Of a stretch of 64,000 bases of DNA, positions 38,470 to 46,282 are shown one piece after another. Source of the DNA: an uncultured Eubacteriales bacterium. Lineage in GTDB: Bacteria; Bacillota; Clostridia; Oscillospirales; Acutalibacteraceae. Position 1 is the first letter of the stretch; each line of letters starts with the position of its first letter. Below the pieces are notes generated by a model that searched no databases, was not told the DNA's origin, and saw only the letters and a list, made by a program, of their open reading frames with translations. Made by a program: the position numbers and the translations under genes. The stretch is taken from assembly GCA_910577755.1 (NCBI GenBank), contig CAJTNL010000002.1, forward strand, positions 74,048-138,047, in the 5' to 3' direction.

Positions 38470-39183
38470 TTACATCAGAATTATAAAACTGATTCCCCAC
38501 AGAAATGCTAAATGTAGAGGATAATAGATATAAAATAACCATTTGATGTTCCATTTTCCCCTCTGACCGTTATAAAATAAAAGAGGAATTAATGCCATGA
38601 ATGACCACCACTGTAATCCACCTAAGGATAGACATATAATAAGAAGTCCTAATGCTGTCAAAAACCATTTCCGTGTAAAATGATTTGAGAGAGAAATAAA
38701 TACCGGAAGTGTTGCGCCCCAAAAACCATAATCTATAGAAAATCCAATTTCAGACCAGAAAAATGGTACTGCCTCACAAATAAAAGCAACCGCTGTTATG
38801 ACAGCTAACGGTAATAACCATGAAAGTTTCCATTTTACTGATTGAGACCACTGTATAGCATAAACCATAAGAATAGACAGAGTGAAAGTAATCATGATAG
38901 ATTGCATCAGACTTTTTAAGGTAATATAGAGAACAATCTGATTTAGTAGTCCAACCGCAAATATGGAACATAAATACTTGACTTTATTTTTGGTATACCG
39001 GCATCCTTCAGCAATCATGTAGGCGAAAATTGGAAAAGCTAATCTTCCCACAATTCTAAATGGGGTGAAATTTCCCATCAGTATCAATCCTACATGGTCG
39101 ATAGTCATAGTCACCAGAGCAAGAAGTTTAAGTATATTACCGTTAATGAATCTGTATTTCCATTCCATATCAGTTACAGACAC
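38470..39183 (-). CDS. TraX family membrane protein
   Basis: At 237 residues with seven or eight membrane segments, it matches PF05857 (TraX) in pattern: KLLALVTMTIDHVGLILM, GRLAFPIFAYMIAEGCRYT and a C-terminal PLLFYNGQRGKW. The best known member acetylates the F pilin, but most chromosomal members have unknown targets and belong to the acyltransferase-3-like membrane group. The GTG at 39183 overlaps the end of the alcohol dehydrogenase gene by 10 nt; an ATG at 39168 is the alternative start. The overlap suggests translation coupled to the dehydrogenase, although a functional link is not obvious. Confidence 0.83.
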   Translation of the reverse strand: MSVTDMEWKYRFINGNILKLLALVTMTIDHVGLILMGNFTPFRIVGRLAFPIFAYMIAEGCRYTKNKVKYLCSIFAVGLLNQIVLYITLKSLMQSIMITFTLSILMVYAIQWSQSVKWKLSWLLPLAVITAVAFICEAVPFFWSEIGFSIDYGFWGATLPVFISLSNHFTRKWFLTALGLLIICLSLGGLQWWSFMALIPLLFYNGQRGKWNIKWLFYIYYPLHLAFLWGISFIILM

Positions 39184-40340
39184 ATTTCAAAGATTTTTTC
39201 AATGTCTTGTTGTGAAAGAGGCTGAAAACCCTGTAATATGCTGTTTTTACAGGCTTTTTTAGCCATGGAACAAAAATTTTTTTTCTCAATCCCTACTTCC
39301 GTAAAGGTGCTTTTTAACTTTAGTGTTTTAAAAAGAAACGTCGATAGCATTTCTATGCTCTTTTTTGCAATTGCTATCGGCTCTAAAGATGAATCAATAC
39401 CAAATACATTTGTGCCAAACTGTACGTATTTTGATACCGTGGTTTCATTCAGACAGTATTCCATCCAGCGAGGGGTAAGAATCGCAAGCCCAAGTCCATG
39501 AGTAATATCATAAATTGCGGATAACTCATGTTCCATAGGATGGCAGCTCCAAGCCTGCCGTTTTCCTCCATTGATAAAACCGTTGATTGCCCATGATGAC
39601 GTCCACATTAGATTGGCTCGAGCTTCGTAATTTTGTGGTTCTTTCATGGCGATGGGAGTATATTTGATAATGGTTTTAAGCATACCTTCCATAAAGCAGT
39701 CTAACATATAAAAGTCTTGTTCCATGTTAAAATAGACCTCTAAAATATGGGATATCATATCTGCTGCGCCACAGGCGGTTTGATATGGACTGACAGTATA
39801 AGTGTTAGTAGGATCAAGAAAAGAGACTTTCGGTAACAATGGATATTCCATGCGGCCAATTTTCTCCTGTGTTTCTAAATTGCTGATAACTCCGCCGGCG
39901 TCCATTTCGGAGCCGGTTGCGGAAAGAGTGAGAATTGTTATAACTGGCAACGCTTTTTCAATAGGGGCCCATTCGCTAAGAAATTTCCAAGGATCAAAAT
40001 TTACGCATGCGCCAGCCGCCATGTATTTTGTTGCATCTAAGGTGGAACCGCCTCCTACTGCTAATAACACATCTATTTTTTCTTCTTTGCAAATTTTTGT
40101 ACCCTCTCTTACTGATTCTATCCGTGGATTCGGTTCAATGCCAGATAGTTCAAATATCTGAAGTCCTGCTTTTTTGATTTCTTGTACCACCTTATCATAG
40201 AGACCATTTTTTTTAATAGAACCGCCTCCGTAGGTTAGTAATACGCGTTTTCCATACTTACTTAGTTCTTCGCTCAAATGACATAGCTGATTTTCTCCAA
40301 AATATACTTTTACTGGAATATCATAAATAAAACTATTCAT
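39174..40340 (-). CDS. Iron-dependent alcohol dehydrogenase (butanol dehydrogenase-like)
   Basis: The 388-residue protein is a group III ADH. It has the NAD(P) loop VGGGSTLDATKY (about 95-106), SATGSEMDAGGVIS, and the metal ligands in ADMISHILE and in HPMEHELSAIYDITHGLGL. It is closest to the butanol dehydrogenases of Clostridia that reduce aldehydes such as butyraldehyde, or to YqhD-type enzymes; the coenzyme is not certain. GGAGGT precedes the ATG by 7 nt. It starts a two-gene operon with TraX. Confidence 0.9.
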   Translation of the reverse strand: MNSFIYDIPVKVYFGENQLCHLSEELSKYGKRVLLTYGGGSIKKNGLYDKVVQEIKKAGLQIFELSGIEPNPRIESVREGTKICKEEKIDVLLAVGGGSTLDATKYMAAGACVNFDPWKFLSEWAPIEKALPVITILTLSATGSEMDAGGVISNLETQEKIGRMEYPLLPKVSFLDPTNTYTVSPYQTACGAADMISHILEVYFNMEQDFYMLDCFMEGMLKTIIKYTPIAMKEPQNYEARANLMWTSSWAINGFINGGKRQAWSCHPMEHELSAIYDITHGLGLAILTPRWMEYCLNETTVSKYVQFGTNVFGIDSSLEPIAIAKKSIEMLSTFLFKTLKLKSTFTEVGIEKKNFCSMAKKACKNSILQGFQPLSQQDIEKIFEMCL

Positions 40341-41050
40341 AAGTAATACCTCCTAAATTATCATTTATACTTTATTAATTACAACTCGGGAGCATTGTAG
40401 GACAATTGCCATAAACAGGTTTGGTTGTTCAATTAGATTGATGGATAGTTCTCAAAGTGATTCAATAGCTTAATTAGATTTGGTTATGATTTATAAATTT
40501 GAAATATAGGCCAAACATATTTTTGTTTGGTACTGTTTTATAAACTTTGCAGGGGATATTTTTCGTACTCTTTATCTACGTAGTTTTTTACTAAAAGATA
40601 TATCACTTATTCCCTATGAGAATTTAAATGTCAAAGTCTTTTCATTTGTCGGCGATATTCAAAATATATGATCTATTTTTTTTCCATAGGACAAGGTGTT
40701 TTTAAACAAGATTGATTTATTTTTGTAAATTTTGTAAACTATAATTATATTTTATTCGGATAAGTGTGCTTTGTAAAGAACATAAGAATAAATTTTTTAG
40801 TATCATATTAAAATATCCATTTTGTTATGTATATTGATTTTATCTTGCGGATACATAGCGACTTAGCTCTTTTCAAAGCTTTTGGAGAGTCAGGATTTTT
40901 TATCCCAACCTCTTTTTTCGTACCATATAGAGGCAATAATATTATATAACTTTACAGAGAGAATAGGTTTTATTCTTGTTTCATATGTAGAAATATGGTA
41001 TAATAAAAATTAAAAAGAATTGTATTGGTTTAAAGAATAGGAGTGATTGT
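40341..41050. other. AT-rich intergenic stretch of about 700 bp
   Basis: No ORF with a binding site, no tRNA and no recognised RNA. A GCCAAACATATTTTTGTTTGGT imperfect inverted repeat lies near 40513-40534, without a gene end nearby. Could be a degenerate regulator gene, but no protein remnant is visible to me. Confidence 0.4.
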
Positions 41051-41887
41051 GTGTCTGCTGATTTGCATTGTCATACAAAGATGTCAGACGGTTCTGTCAC
41101 GATTGAAGAGTTGGTGCTGCTGGCTAAAAATAAAGGAATTAGTACTATTTCTGTAACAGATCACGATACGTTTGCCGGTTCAACAAGAGCAAAAATTTTC
41201 GCAGAAAGACATGGAATAACGGTAATATCCGGTGTGGAAATTTCGGCTTATGATTATGATCGAAATCAAAAAGTACATGTGTTGTGTTATGATTGTTGTT
41301 TTCCGGATCGTTTGGAAGGATTGTGCAAAAAAATTAGTATCAATCGTAGGAAAGCCGCAGGTGTGATGCTGCAAAAGGTCATGCACATCTACCCTGTAGG
41401 CTTTGAAATATTAATTCGCCATGCACAGGGCAGCACTAATATTTTTAAGCAGCACATTATGCATGGATTGATAGATGCAGGCTATACCGACGAGTTATAT
41501 GGAGAAGTATATCAAAAATTATTTATGCAGCGTATTGGGTTGGCATATACCAAAATAGAATATCCTGATGTGCATGAAGTATTAAAAAGTATCAGGGAGG
41601 CAGAAGGTATTGCTATAATAGCACACCCAAGTCAATTAAAAGATATTTCTTTACTGGAACAATTAGCCGACAAAAAAGAAATTGACGGTGTTGAAGTTTG
41701 GCATCCGGACCATAGCGAAGCACTTGTATCCCAATTGATAGATTTTGCCAAACAGCATGATTTGCTTATGACTGGAGGAACTGATTTCCACGGTATGTAT
41801 TCTAAGAAACCGCACTCTATAGGTTCTTTTGTAACGCCGCAAGATCAATTTCATCAATTAAAGATACGTAAACAAAAATACAGATGA
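41051..41887 (+). CDS. PHP-domain phosphoesterase
   Basis: The 278-residue protein starts at GTG 41051, 7 nt after AGGAG, and begins with the PHP signature DLHCHTKMSDGS. Later metal-binding motifs are SVTDHDTFAG, GVEIS, IAHPSQ and GGTDFHG. It resembles the YciV/RNase AM (TrpH) group, which cleaves 3',5'-nucleotide bisphosphates or the 5' ends of RNA; several manganese or other divalent ions are expected. A terminator at 41920-41956 ends the transcript. Confidence 0.89.
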   Translation: MSADLHCHTKMSDGSVTIEELVLLAKNKGISTISVTDHDTFAGSTRAKIFAERHGITVISGVEISAYDYDRNQKVHVLCYDCCFPDRLEGLCKKISINRRKAAGVMLQKVMHIYPVGFEILIRHAQGSTNIFKQHIMHGLIDAGYTDELYGEVYQKLFMQRIGLAYTKIEYPDVHEVLKSIREAEGIAIIAHPSQLKDISLLEQLADKKEIDGVEVWHPDHSEALVSQLIDFAKQHDLLMTGGTDFHGMYSKKPHSIGSFVTPQDQFHQLKIRKQKYR

Positions 41888-41919
41888 GCATTAAAATCTT
41901 TTACGAAGATTCGAACAGT

Positions 41920-41956
41920 AAAAACAGCCGAAAAATTTAGTTTTTCAGCTGTTTTT
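41920..41956 (+). terminator. Terminator of the PHP gene
   Basis: AAAAACAGC-CG-AAAAA pairs with TTTTTCAGCTGTTTTT around TTTAG; the descending arm ends in a T run. Confidence 0.75.
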
Positions 41957-42036
41957 ATGCTTTATTTTGAAGTGTTTATTGTCTAGCCATACACTCTAGT
42001 TTAAAGTTTGTGTTTCTTTATTTAGATGTGTAATGT

Positions 42037-42081
42037 AAAAAATCAATAACTCTGGCTTATAAGTCAGAGTTATTGATTTTT
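42037..42081 (-). terminator. Terminator of the bacteriocin-like gene
   Basis: An 18-bp stem (42037-42054 with 42065-42081, mostly exact) has a 10-nt loop and, on the minus strand, ends in TTTTTTAC. It lies 42 nt past the stop codon of the small peptide gene. Confidence 0.82.
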
Positions 42082-42122
42082 ATCATTACTAATAATTTGT
42101 GTTTTTAAATACAACTGAAATA

Positions 42123-42260
42123 TTATTTTTTTGATGCTTCAATAGCACCAATTGTGCCGCCTGCGGTAGCGGCCAGGATAGTACCCATGATAATTGCTGT
42201 AAAAATACCACCATTAATTTTGCTCATTTGTTTTTCTGAAATTTGATTAAATTTTTTCAT
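42123..42260 (-). CDS. Double-glycine leader peptide, bacteriocin-like (45 residues)
   Basis: ATG at 42260 follows AAGGAG with a 9-nt gap. The N-terminus, MKKFNQISEKQMSKINGG, is a canonical double-glycine leader: it has a hydrophobic pattern with Leu-like positions (F4, I7, M12, I15) and ends in NGG at residue 18. Cleavage after GG would release a 27-residue core that starts IFTAIIMGTILAATAGGTIG and ends in AIEASKK. Its Gly/Ala-rich hydrophobic helix with GG and GxxxG-type spacing is like class II bacteriocins. The peptide has its own promoter and terminator. No C39-type exporter and no immunity protein is adjacent; the ABC exporter at 42802-44556 lacks the N-terminal C39 peptidase, so it is not an obvious match. 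Confidence 0.78.
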   Translation of the reverse strand: MKKFNQISEKQMSKINGGIFTAIIMGTILAATAGGTIGAIEASKK

Positions 42261-42290
42261 GTATTTATCTCCTTTTCATTTAATAATTGT

Positions 42291-42319
42291 ATTATACTAT
42301 ATTTAATGAATAAAATCAA
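42291..42319 (-). promoter_or_regulatory. Promoter of the bacteriocin-like gene
   Basis: On the minus strand, TTGATT (42314-42319) and TATAAT (42291-42296) are spaced by exactly 17 nt, about 30 nt upstream of the start codon. Confidence 0.8.
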
Positions 42320-42360
42320 CATAATTTATAATTTTTTTTTAAAAATTTACAATTTTAACA

Positions 42361-42777
42361 CTATATATGTACGAGAGTTTGTATTACTCTGTAAATATCA
42401 GGAAACCGCTTTTTTAAATTGACAGGTTTTAGCTGCGTATCTGTCCACGCATGTAAAGTAGAACCTGTATTAACAGGTTTTTCACTGTTTTTTTTATAAA
42501 TGGTATAACCAAATTCTATACGTACTGGAGTTAAGTTGGTAATATGAGATTCTATGGTCAATTCATCCTCGTAGCGGGTTGGCTGATGATATTTGCAATG
42601 TAACTCCAATAGAGGCAATAGTATGCCCATTTGTTCCATATCTGTATAAGACATACCAATATGTTTTATGAAATCTGTACGGGCAAGTTCATACCAAACA
42701 GCATAAATTGAGTGATGTACAATGCCCATTTGATCGGTTTCGGCATAACGTGCTACAACGTTAGATTTTATAATCAT
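42361..42777 (-). CDS. Acyl-CoA thioesterase, YbgC/hotdog family
   Basis: The 138-residue protein is a single hotdog domain with ARYAETDQMGIVHHSIYAVW near its start, where the conserved Asp and His of the 4HBT type lie (YAETDQMG), and a substrate-side ELARTDFIKHIG. It hydrolyses acyl-CoA or acyl-ACP thioesters; chain length is unknown. AAGGAG precedes the ATG. It lies 24 nt downstream of the ABC exporter gene and probably shares its transcript. Confidence 0.88.
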   Translation of the reverse strand: MIIKSNVVARYAETDQMGIVHHSIYAVWYELARTDFIKHIGMSYTDMEQMGILLPLLELHCKYHQPTRYEDELTIESHITNLTPVRIEFGYTIYKKNSEKPVNTGSTLHAWTDTQLKPVNLKKRFPDIYRVIQTLVHI

Positions 42778-42801
42778 ATAACCGCTCCTTATTTTGTTAT
42801 T

Positions 42802-44556
42802 TTATTCATCATTTATAATATCTAGCCCTTCAAACTGCATGTTGTAATATTTGGTATAAAGACCGTCTGCTTGCAATAAATTATGATGAGAGCCACGTTC
42901 AATTATGCCATTTTGATCGATTACAATGATTTCATCAGCATGGCGAATGGTACTTAAACGGTGAGCAATGACAAGTGTCGTTCTATTTTGACAGAGTCTT
43001 TCTAAAGATGATTGGATATAACGTTCACTTTCGTTGTCCAAAGCAGAGGTAGCTTCGTCTAATATTAAAATTTTAGGGTCTTTTAAAAATACTCTCGCAA
43101 TTGCAATGCGTTGTTTTTGACCACCGGACAAGCGTGTGCCGCGTTCACCAACCATAGTTTGGTAACCGTCGTCCAAGCTTATAATAAAGTTATGTATATT
43201 TGCATCTTTGGCTGCCTGGATAATTTCTTCTTGGCTTGCACCAGGTTTGCCATATGCAATATTTTCTTCAATGGTTCCCCAGAACAAATAGATGTCCTGC
43301 TGCACAATACCGATTGCTCTTCTCAGAGACTGTTGTGTTACATCTCGAATATCAATGCCATCAATGGTGACGCTGCCTTTTGTCACATCGTAAAAACGAG
43401 GGAGAAGAGAGCATATTGTAGATTTACCACCGCCGGAAGGACCTACTAATGCAACTGTTTTTCCGGCAGGTATTTCAATTTGAATATTTTTTAAAACGTT
43501 ATGAATACCATCGTAAGAAAAGTTCACATTTTGATAGCAAATTGTGCCTGTTACATTAATTAAGTCAGGGGCATTGGGCTTATCTTGAATTTCAATAGGG
43601 GTTTCCATCAGTTCCAGAAAGCGTGAAAAACCTGCCATACCCTTTTGAAATGTTTCTGAAAAGTTGACAAGTACAGTAATAGGATGAATAAATATGTTGA
43701 TATATAATGCATATAAAGCCAAATCTGGTGCTGCAAGAGAACCTTGTGCAATAAAAATACCGCCAAACACAAGAATGACTGTAAATAGAATACCTTGTAA
43801 AAATAAGTTGCCAGCTTGAAACTTGCCGAAAGCATGATAGGAATCACTTTTAGATGATAAAAAGGATACGCTGGCTTTTCGAAATTTCCCTTTTTCCATA
43901 TCTTCATTGGCAAAGGATTTTACAACACGTATACCGGCAAGAGAGTCCTGGAGTTGTGTATTGATATTGCCAATTCTCTTGTTGTTATTTAAAAAGGCTC
44001 GTTTCATACGTTTGTGTTGAAAAAAACTAAATACAGCCATAACCAAGACTACAGAAAATAGAATTAGTGTCAGCGGAATATGAACCATCATTAGTAATAT
44101 AAACGAACCTGTTACTTTTAATAGAGATAAAAATAAATTTTCAGGGCCGTGGTGTGCCACTTCTGAAATATCAAATAAATCTGATACCATTTTGGACATC
44201 ATTTCGCCAGTATTATTTTTATCATAATAAGAAAACGACAAACGCTGCATTTTATCAAACAGATCAGCGCGCATAGCGTTTTCCATTCGGGAGCCCATGA
44301 TATGCCCCCATGTAGCAATGAAGTAGTCACAAAATAATTTGATGCAATACATGGCTATAAGTCCAACGGCAACGTAGCCAATGGATTTTACGATGGCTTC
44401 TGCATTGCGTGTAAATAAGCTTGTATTTAACATATTTAAAATTTGAGGAAACGCTATGTCTATTAAGGAGACAATGGTAGCGCAAATTAAATCGAAAATC
44501 AGCATTGCTTTATGAGGCTTATAATAATATAAAAATTTTTTAAATTCTTTCATCAT
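42802..44556 (-). CDS. ABC exporter, transmembrane domain fused to ATPase (MsbA/MDR type)
   Basis: The 584-residue half-transporter has six membrane segments (about 18-290) and a C-terminal ATPase with Walker A GPSGGGKST, the signature LSGGQKQR and Walker B ILILDEATSALD; the switch motif is IAHRLST. It is of the type that exports lipids, drugs or peptides and works as a homo- or heterodimer. No peptidase C39 domain is present at the N-terminus. The thioesterase gene follows 24 nt later. The bacteriocin-like peptide lies about 540 nt past this operon in the same direction but has its own promoter. Confidence 0.92.
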   Translation of the reverse strand: MMKEFKKFLYYYKPHKAMLIFDLICATIVSLIDIAFPQILNMLNTSLFTRNAEAIVKSIGYVAVGLIAMYCIKLFCDYFIATWGHIMGSRMENAMRADLFDKMQRLSFSYYDKNNTGEMMSKMVSDLFDISEVAHHGPENLFLSLLKVTGSFILLMMVHIPLTLILFSVVLVMAVFSFFQHKRMKRAFLNNNKRIGNINTQLQDSLAGIRVVKSFANEDMEKGKFRKASVSFLSSKSDSYHAFGKFQAGNLFLQGILFTVILVFGGIFIAQGSLAAPDLALYALYINIFIHPITVLVNFSETFQKGMAGFSRFLELMETPIEIQDKPNAPDLINVTGTICYQNVNFSYDGIHNVLKNIQIEIPAGKTVALVGPSGGGKSTICSLLPRFYDVTKGSVTIDGIDIRDVTQQSLRRAIGIVQQDIYLFWGTIEENIAYGKPGASQEEIIQAAKDANIHNFIISLDDGYQTMVGERGTRLSGGQKQRIAIARVFLKDPKILILDEATSALDNESERYIQSSLERLCQNRTTLVIAHRLSTIRHADEIIVIDQNGIIERGSHHNLLQADGLYTKYYNMQFEGLDIINDE

Positions 44557-44581
44557 ACACCTGCTTTCTTAATGAAAAATA

Positions 44582-44607
44582 GAGTGGAATGTCAGTGCAT
44601 TCCACTC
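44582..44607 (-). terminator. Terminator of the cyclophilin gene
   Basis: GAGTGGAATG and its complement surround TCAGTG; on the minus strand the hairpin is followed by TATTTTTC. It lies between the cyclophilin stop codon and the ABC exporter start. Confidence 0.72.
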
Positions 44608-44624
44608 AAAAATATTGTTTATAC

Positions 44625-45152
44625 TTAAAAAACACTCTTTATTTTTTCCGGTTCTGGATAGTCGATGCCAAAGGTTTCTACGCTTACTTTTTCCATAACT
44701 TGATTTTCTAGTGGACGGTCACTGTGATCGCGTTTAGCAGAAACAATTTTGTCTGCGACCTCCATACCTTCTATCACTTGACCGAAAGAAGCATATTGGG
44801 CATTTAGGTGAGGAGCATCGTCTACCATGATAAAAAATTGAGAACCTGCACTGTTGGGACTTTGTGAACGGGCCATAGATAATACGCCGCGTTTGTGCAA
44901 AAGTTCATTATTAAATTTATTCATGATAAATTCGCCTGCAATGGAGTAACCGGGGCCGCCCATTCCGATACCTTGCGGATCACCGCCTTGAATCATAAAG
45001 CCGGGAATGACCCGATGAAAAATAAGGCCGTCGTAAAAACCTTGTTTTATCAGATAGATAAAATTGTTTACCGTGTTAGGTGCAATTTTGGGAAACAGCT
45101 CAGCTTTAATAGTTCCTTGATTTGTTTCAAAGGTCACAATTGGGTTGCTCAT
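44625..45152 (-). CDS. Peptidyl-prolyl cis-trans isomerase, cyclophilin type
   Basis: ATG at 45152, with GGAGGA upstream, gives a 175-residue protein; an in-frame ATG 33 nt upstream adds a run with no site. It has the cyclophilin core: FHRVIPGFMIQGGDPQG, the GRVP-like loop GVLSMARSQSPNSAGSQFFI and an F-type active site. It speeds proline isomerisation in folding proteins. Its lack of a signal peptide points to the cytoplasm. Confidence 0.93.
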   Translation of the reverse strand: MSNPIVTFETNQGTIKAELFPKIAPNTVNNFIYLIKQGFYDGLIFHRVIPGFMIQGGDPQGIGMGGPGYSIAGEFIMNKFNNELLHKRGVLSMARSQSPNSAGSQFFIMVDDAPHLNAQYASFGQVIEGMEVADKIVSAKRDHSDRPLENQVMEKVSVETFGIDYPEPEKIKSVF

Positions 45153-45472
45153 AAATGATAATCCTCCGAATTTTTGGTAAGTCATTCAAAATTGCAGAGC
45201 AATTTATTTCTATTATAATACGAATGATTTGGTTGTTCAAGTAATGTTTTAACGATTTATGATAAGCTGGTTAGAGAATTTAACTTGGGGAAAAATTTGT
45301 ATATCTAAGTATATAAGGTTGGTGATGGTTAAAATTATTTATTATACGCTGGATTAGATTAAACGAATAAATAAAATATATTATCAATATTTTACAAGTT
45401 GAAAATTGTTTTGTCATTTTATTTATGTTATAATTGTCCATACATCATTTGTTTGGAGGAGATAAAACGCTT

Positions 45473-46234
45473 ATGAAATTTATTTCATGGAATGTAAATG
45501 GATTACGCGCCTGTTTAAATAAGGGGTTTAGAGAATTTTTTGAGCAGCAGCAAGCGGATATTTTTTGCATACAGGAAACAAAAATGCAACAAGAACAGGC
45601 GGAAATTGAGTTTAATGGTTACCGCCAATACTGGAATAGCGCTGAGAAAAAAGGCTATTCAGGTACAGCGGTATTTACTAAGCATGAGCCGCTGACCGTT
45701 GTATATGATATAGACGACCCTGCGCATATTGGTGAGGGAAGAGCCATTACGCTGGAGTTTGAAACATTTTATCTTGTAAATGTGTATACACCAAATGCAC
45801 AAAGAGGTCTGGCACGTATTGATTACCGTATGTCATGGGAAGATGCGTTTCGCCGCTATTTGATGCGGCTAGATGAGAAAAAATCAGTTGTTTTGTGTGG
45901 TGATTTAAATGTTGCACATCAAGAAATTGATTTGAAAAATGCAAAAACCAATGTAGGCAATGCTGGTTTTTCTAATGAAGAGAGAGGTAAGTTTACAGAA
46001 TTGTTAGAGGCTGGTTTTATAGATTCATTTCGAACTTTGTACCCTGAGGTAACGGGAGCATATACATGGTGGTCATATATGTTTAATGCCCGTGCTAATA
46101 ATGCGGGATGGCGTATTGATTATTTTGTTCTTTCGGAAAGAATGCGTTCCCATTTGAAAGACAGCGTTATTTATGCCGATGTAATGGGAAGTGATCATTG
46201 TCCGGTTGGTTTGTTGTTGGACGATGCGTTATAG
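45473..46234 (+). CDS. exoA: Exodeoxyribonuclease III
   Basis: ATG at 45473 follows GGAGGAG; an upstream in-frame start adds 13 residues. The 253-residue protein has all ExoIII family landmarks: WNVNGLRA, QETK with the metal-binding Glu, NVYTPNAQRG, CGDLNVAH and GSDHCPVG with the catalytic His. It cuts DNA at abasic sites and degrades 3' ends. The gene is followed by fbp in the same direction. Confidence 0.95.
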   Translation: MKFISWNVNGLRACLNKGFREFFEQQQADIFCIQETKMQQEQAEIEFNGYRQYWNSAEKKGYSGTAVFTKHEPLTVVYDIDDPAHIGEGRAITLEFETFYLVNVYTPNAQRGLARIDYRMSWEDAFRRYLMRLDEKKSVVLCGDLNVAHQEIDLKNAKTNVGNAGFSNEERGKFTELLEAGFIDSFRTLYPEVTGAYTWWSYMFNARANNAGWRIDYFVLSERMRSHLKDSVIYADVMGSDHCPVGLLLDDAL

Positions 46235-46282
46235 TATAAATTTGCAAATTGCAAACTTATGAAAGATAAAGGGTGTGATAAC

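Noticed and set aside
40341..41050. Remnant of a LysR or MerR gene next to the alcohol dehydrogenase
   Set aside because: I found no helix-turn-helix remnant in any frame, only AT-rich sequence.
42802..44556. ABC exporter as dedicated transporter of the bacteriocin-like peptide
   Set aside because: It lacks a C39 peptidase domain, and the peptide gene has its own promoter and terminator.
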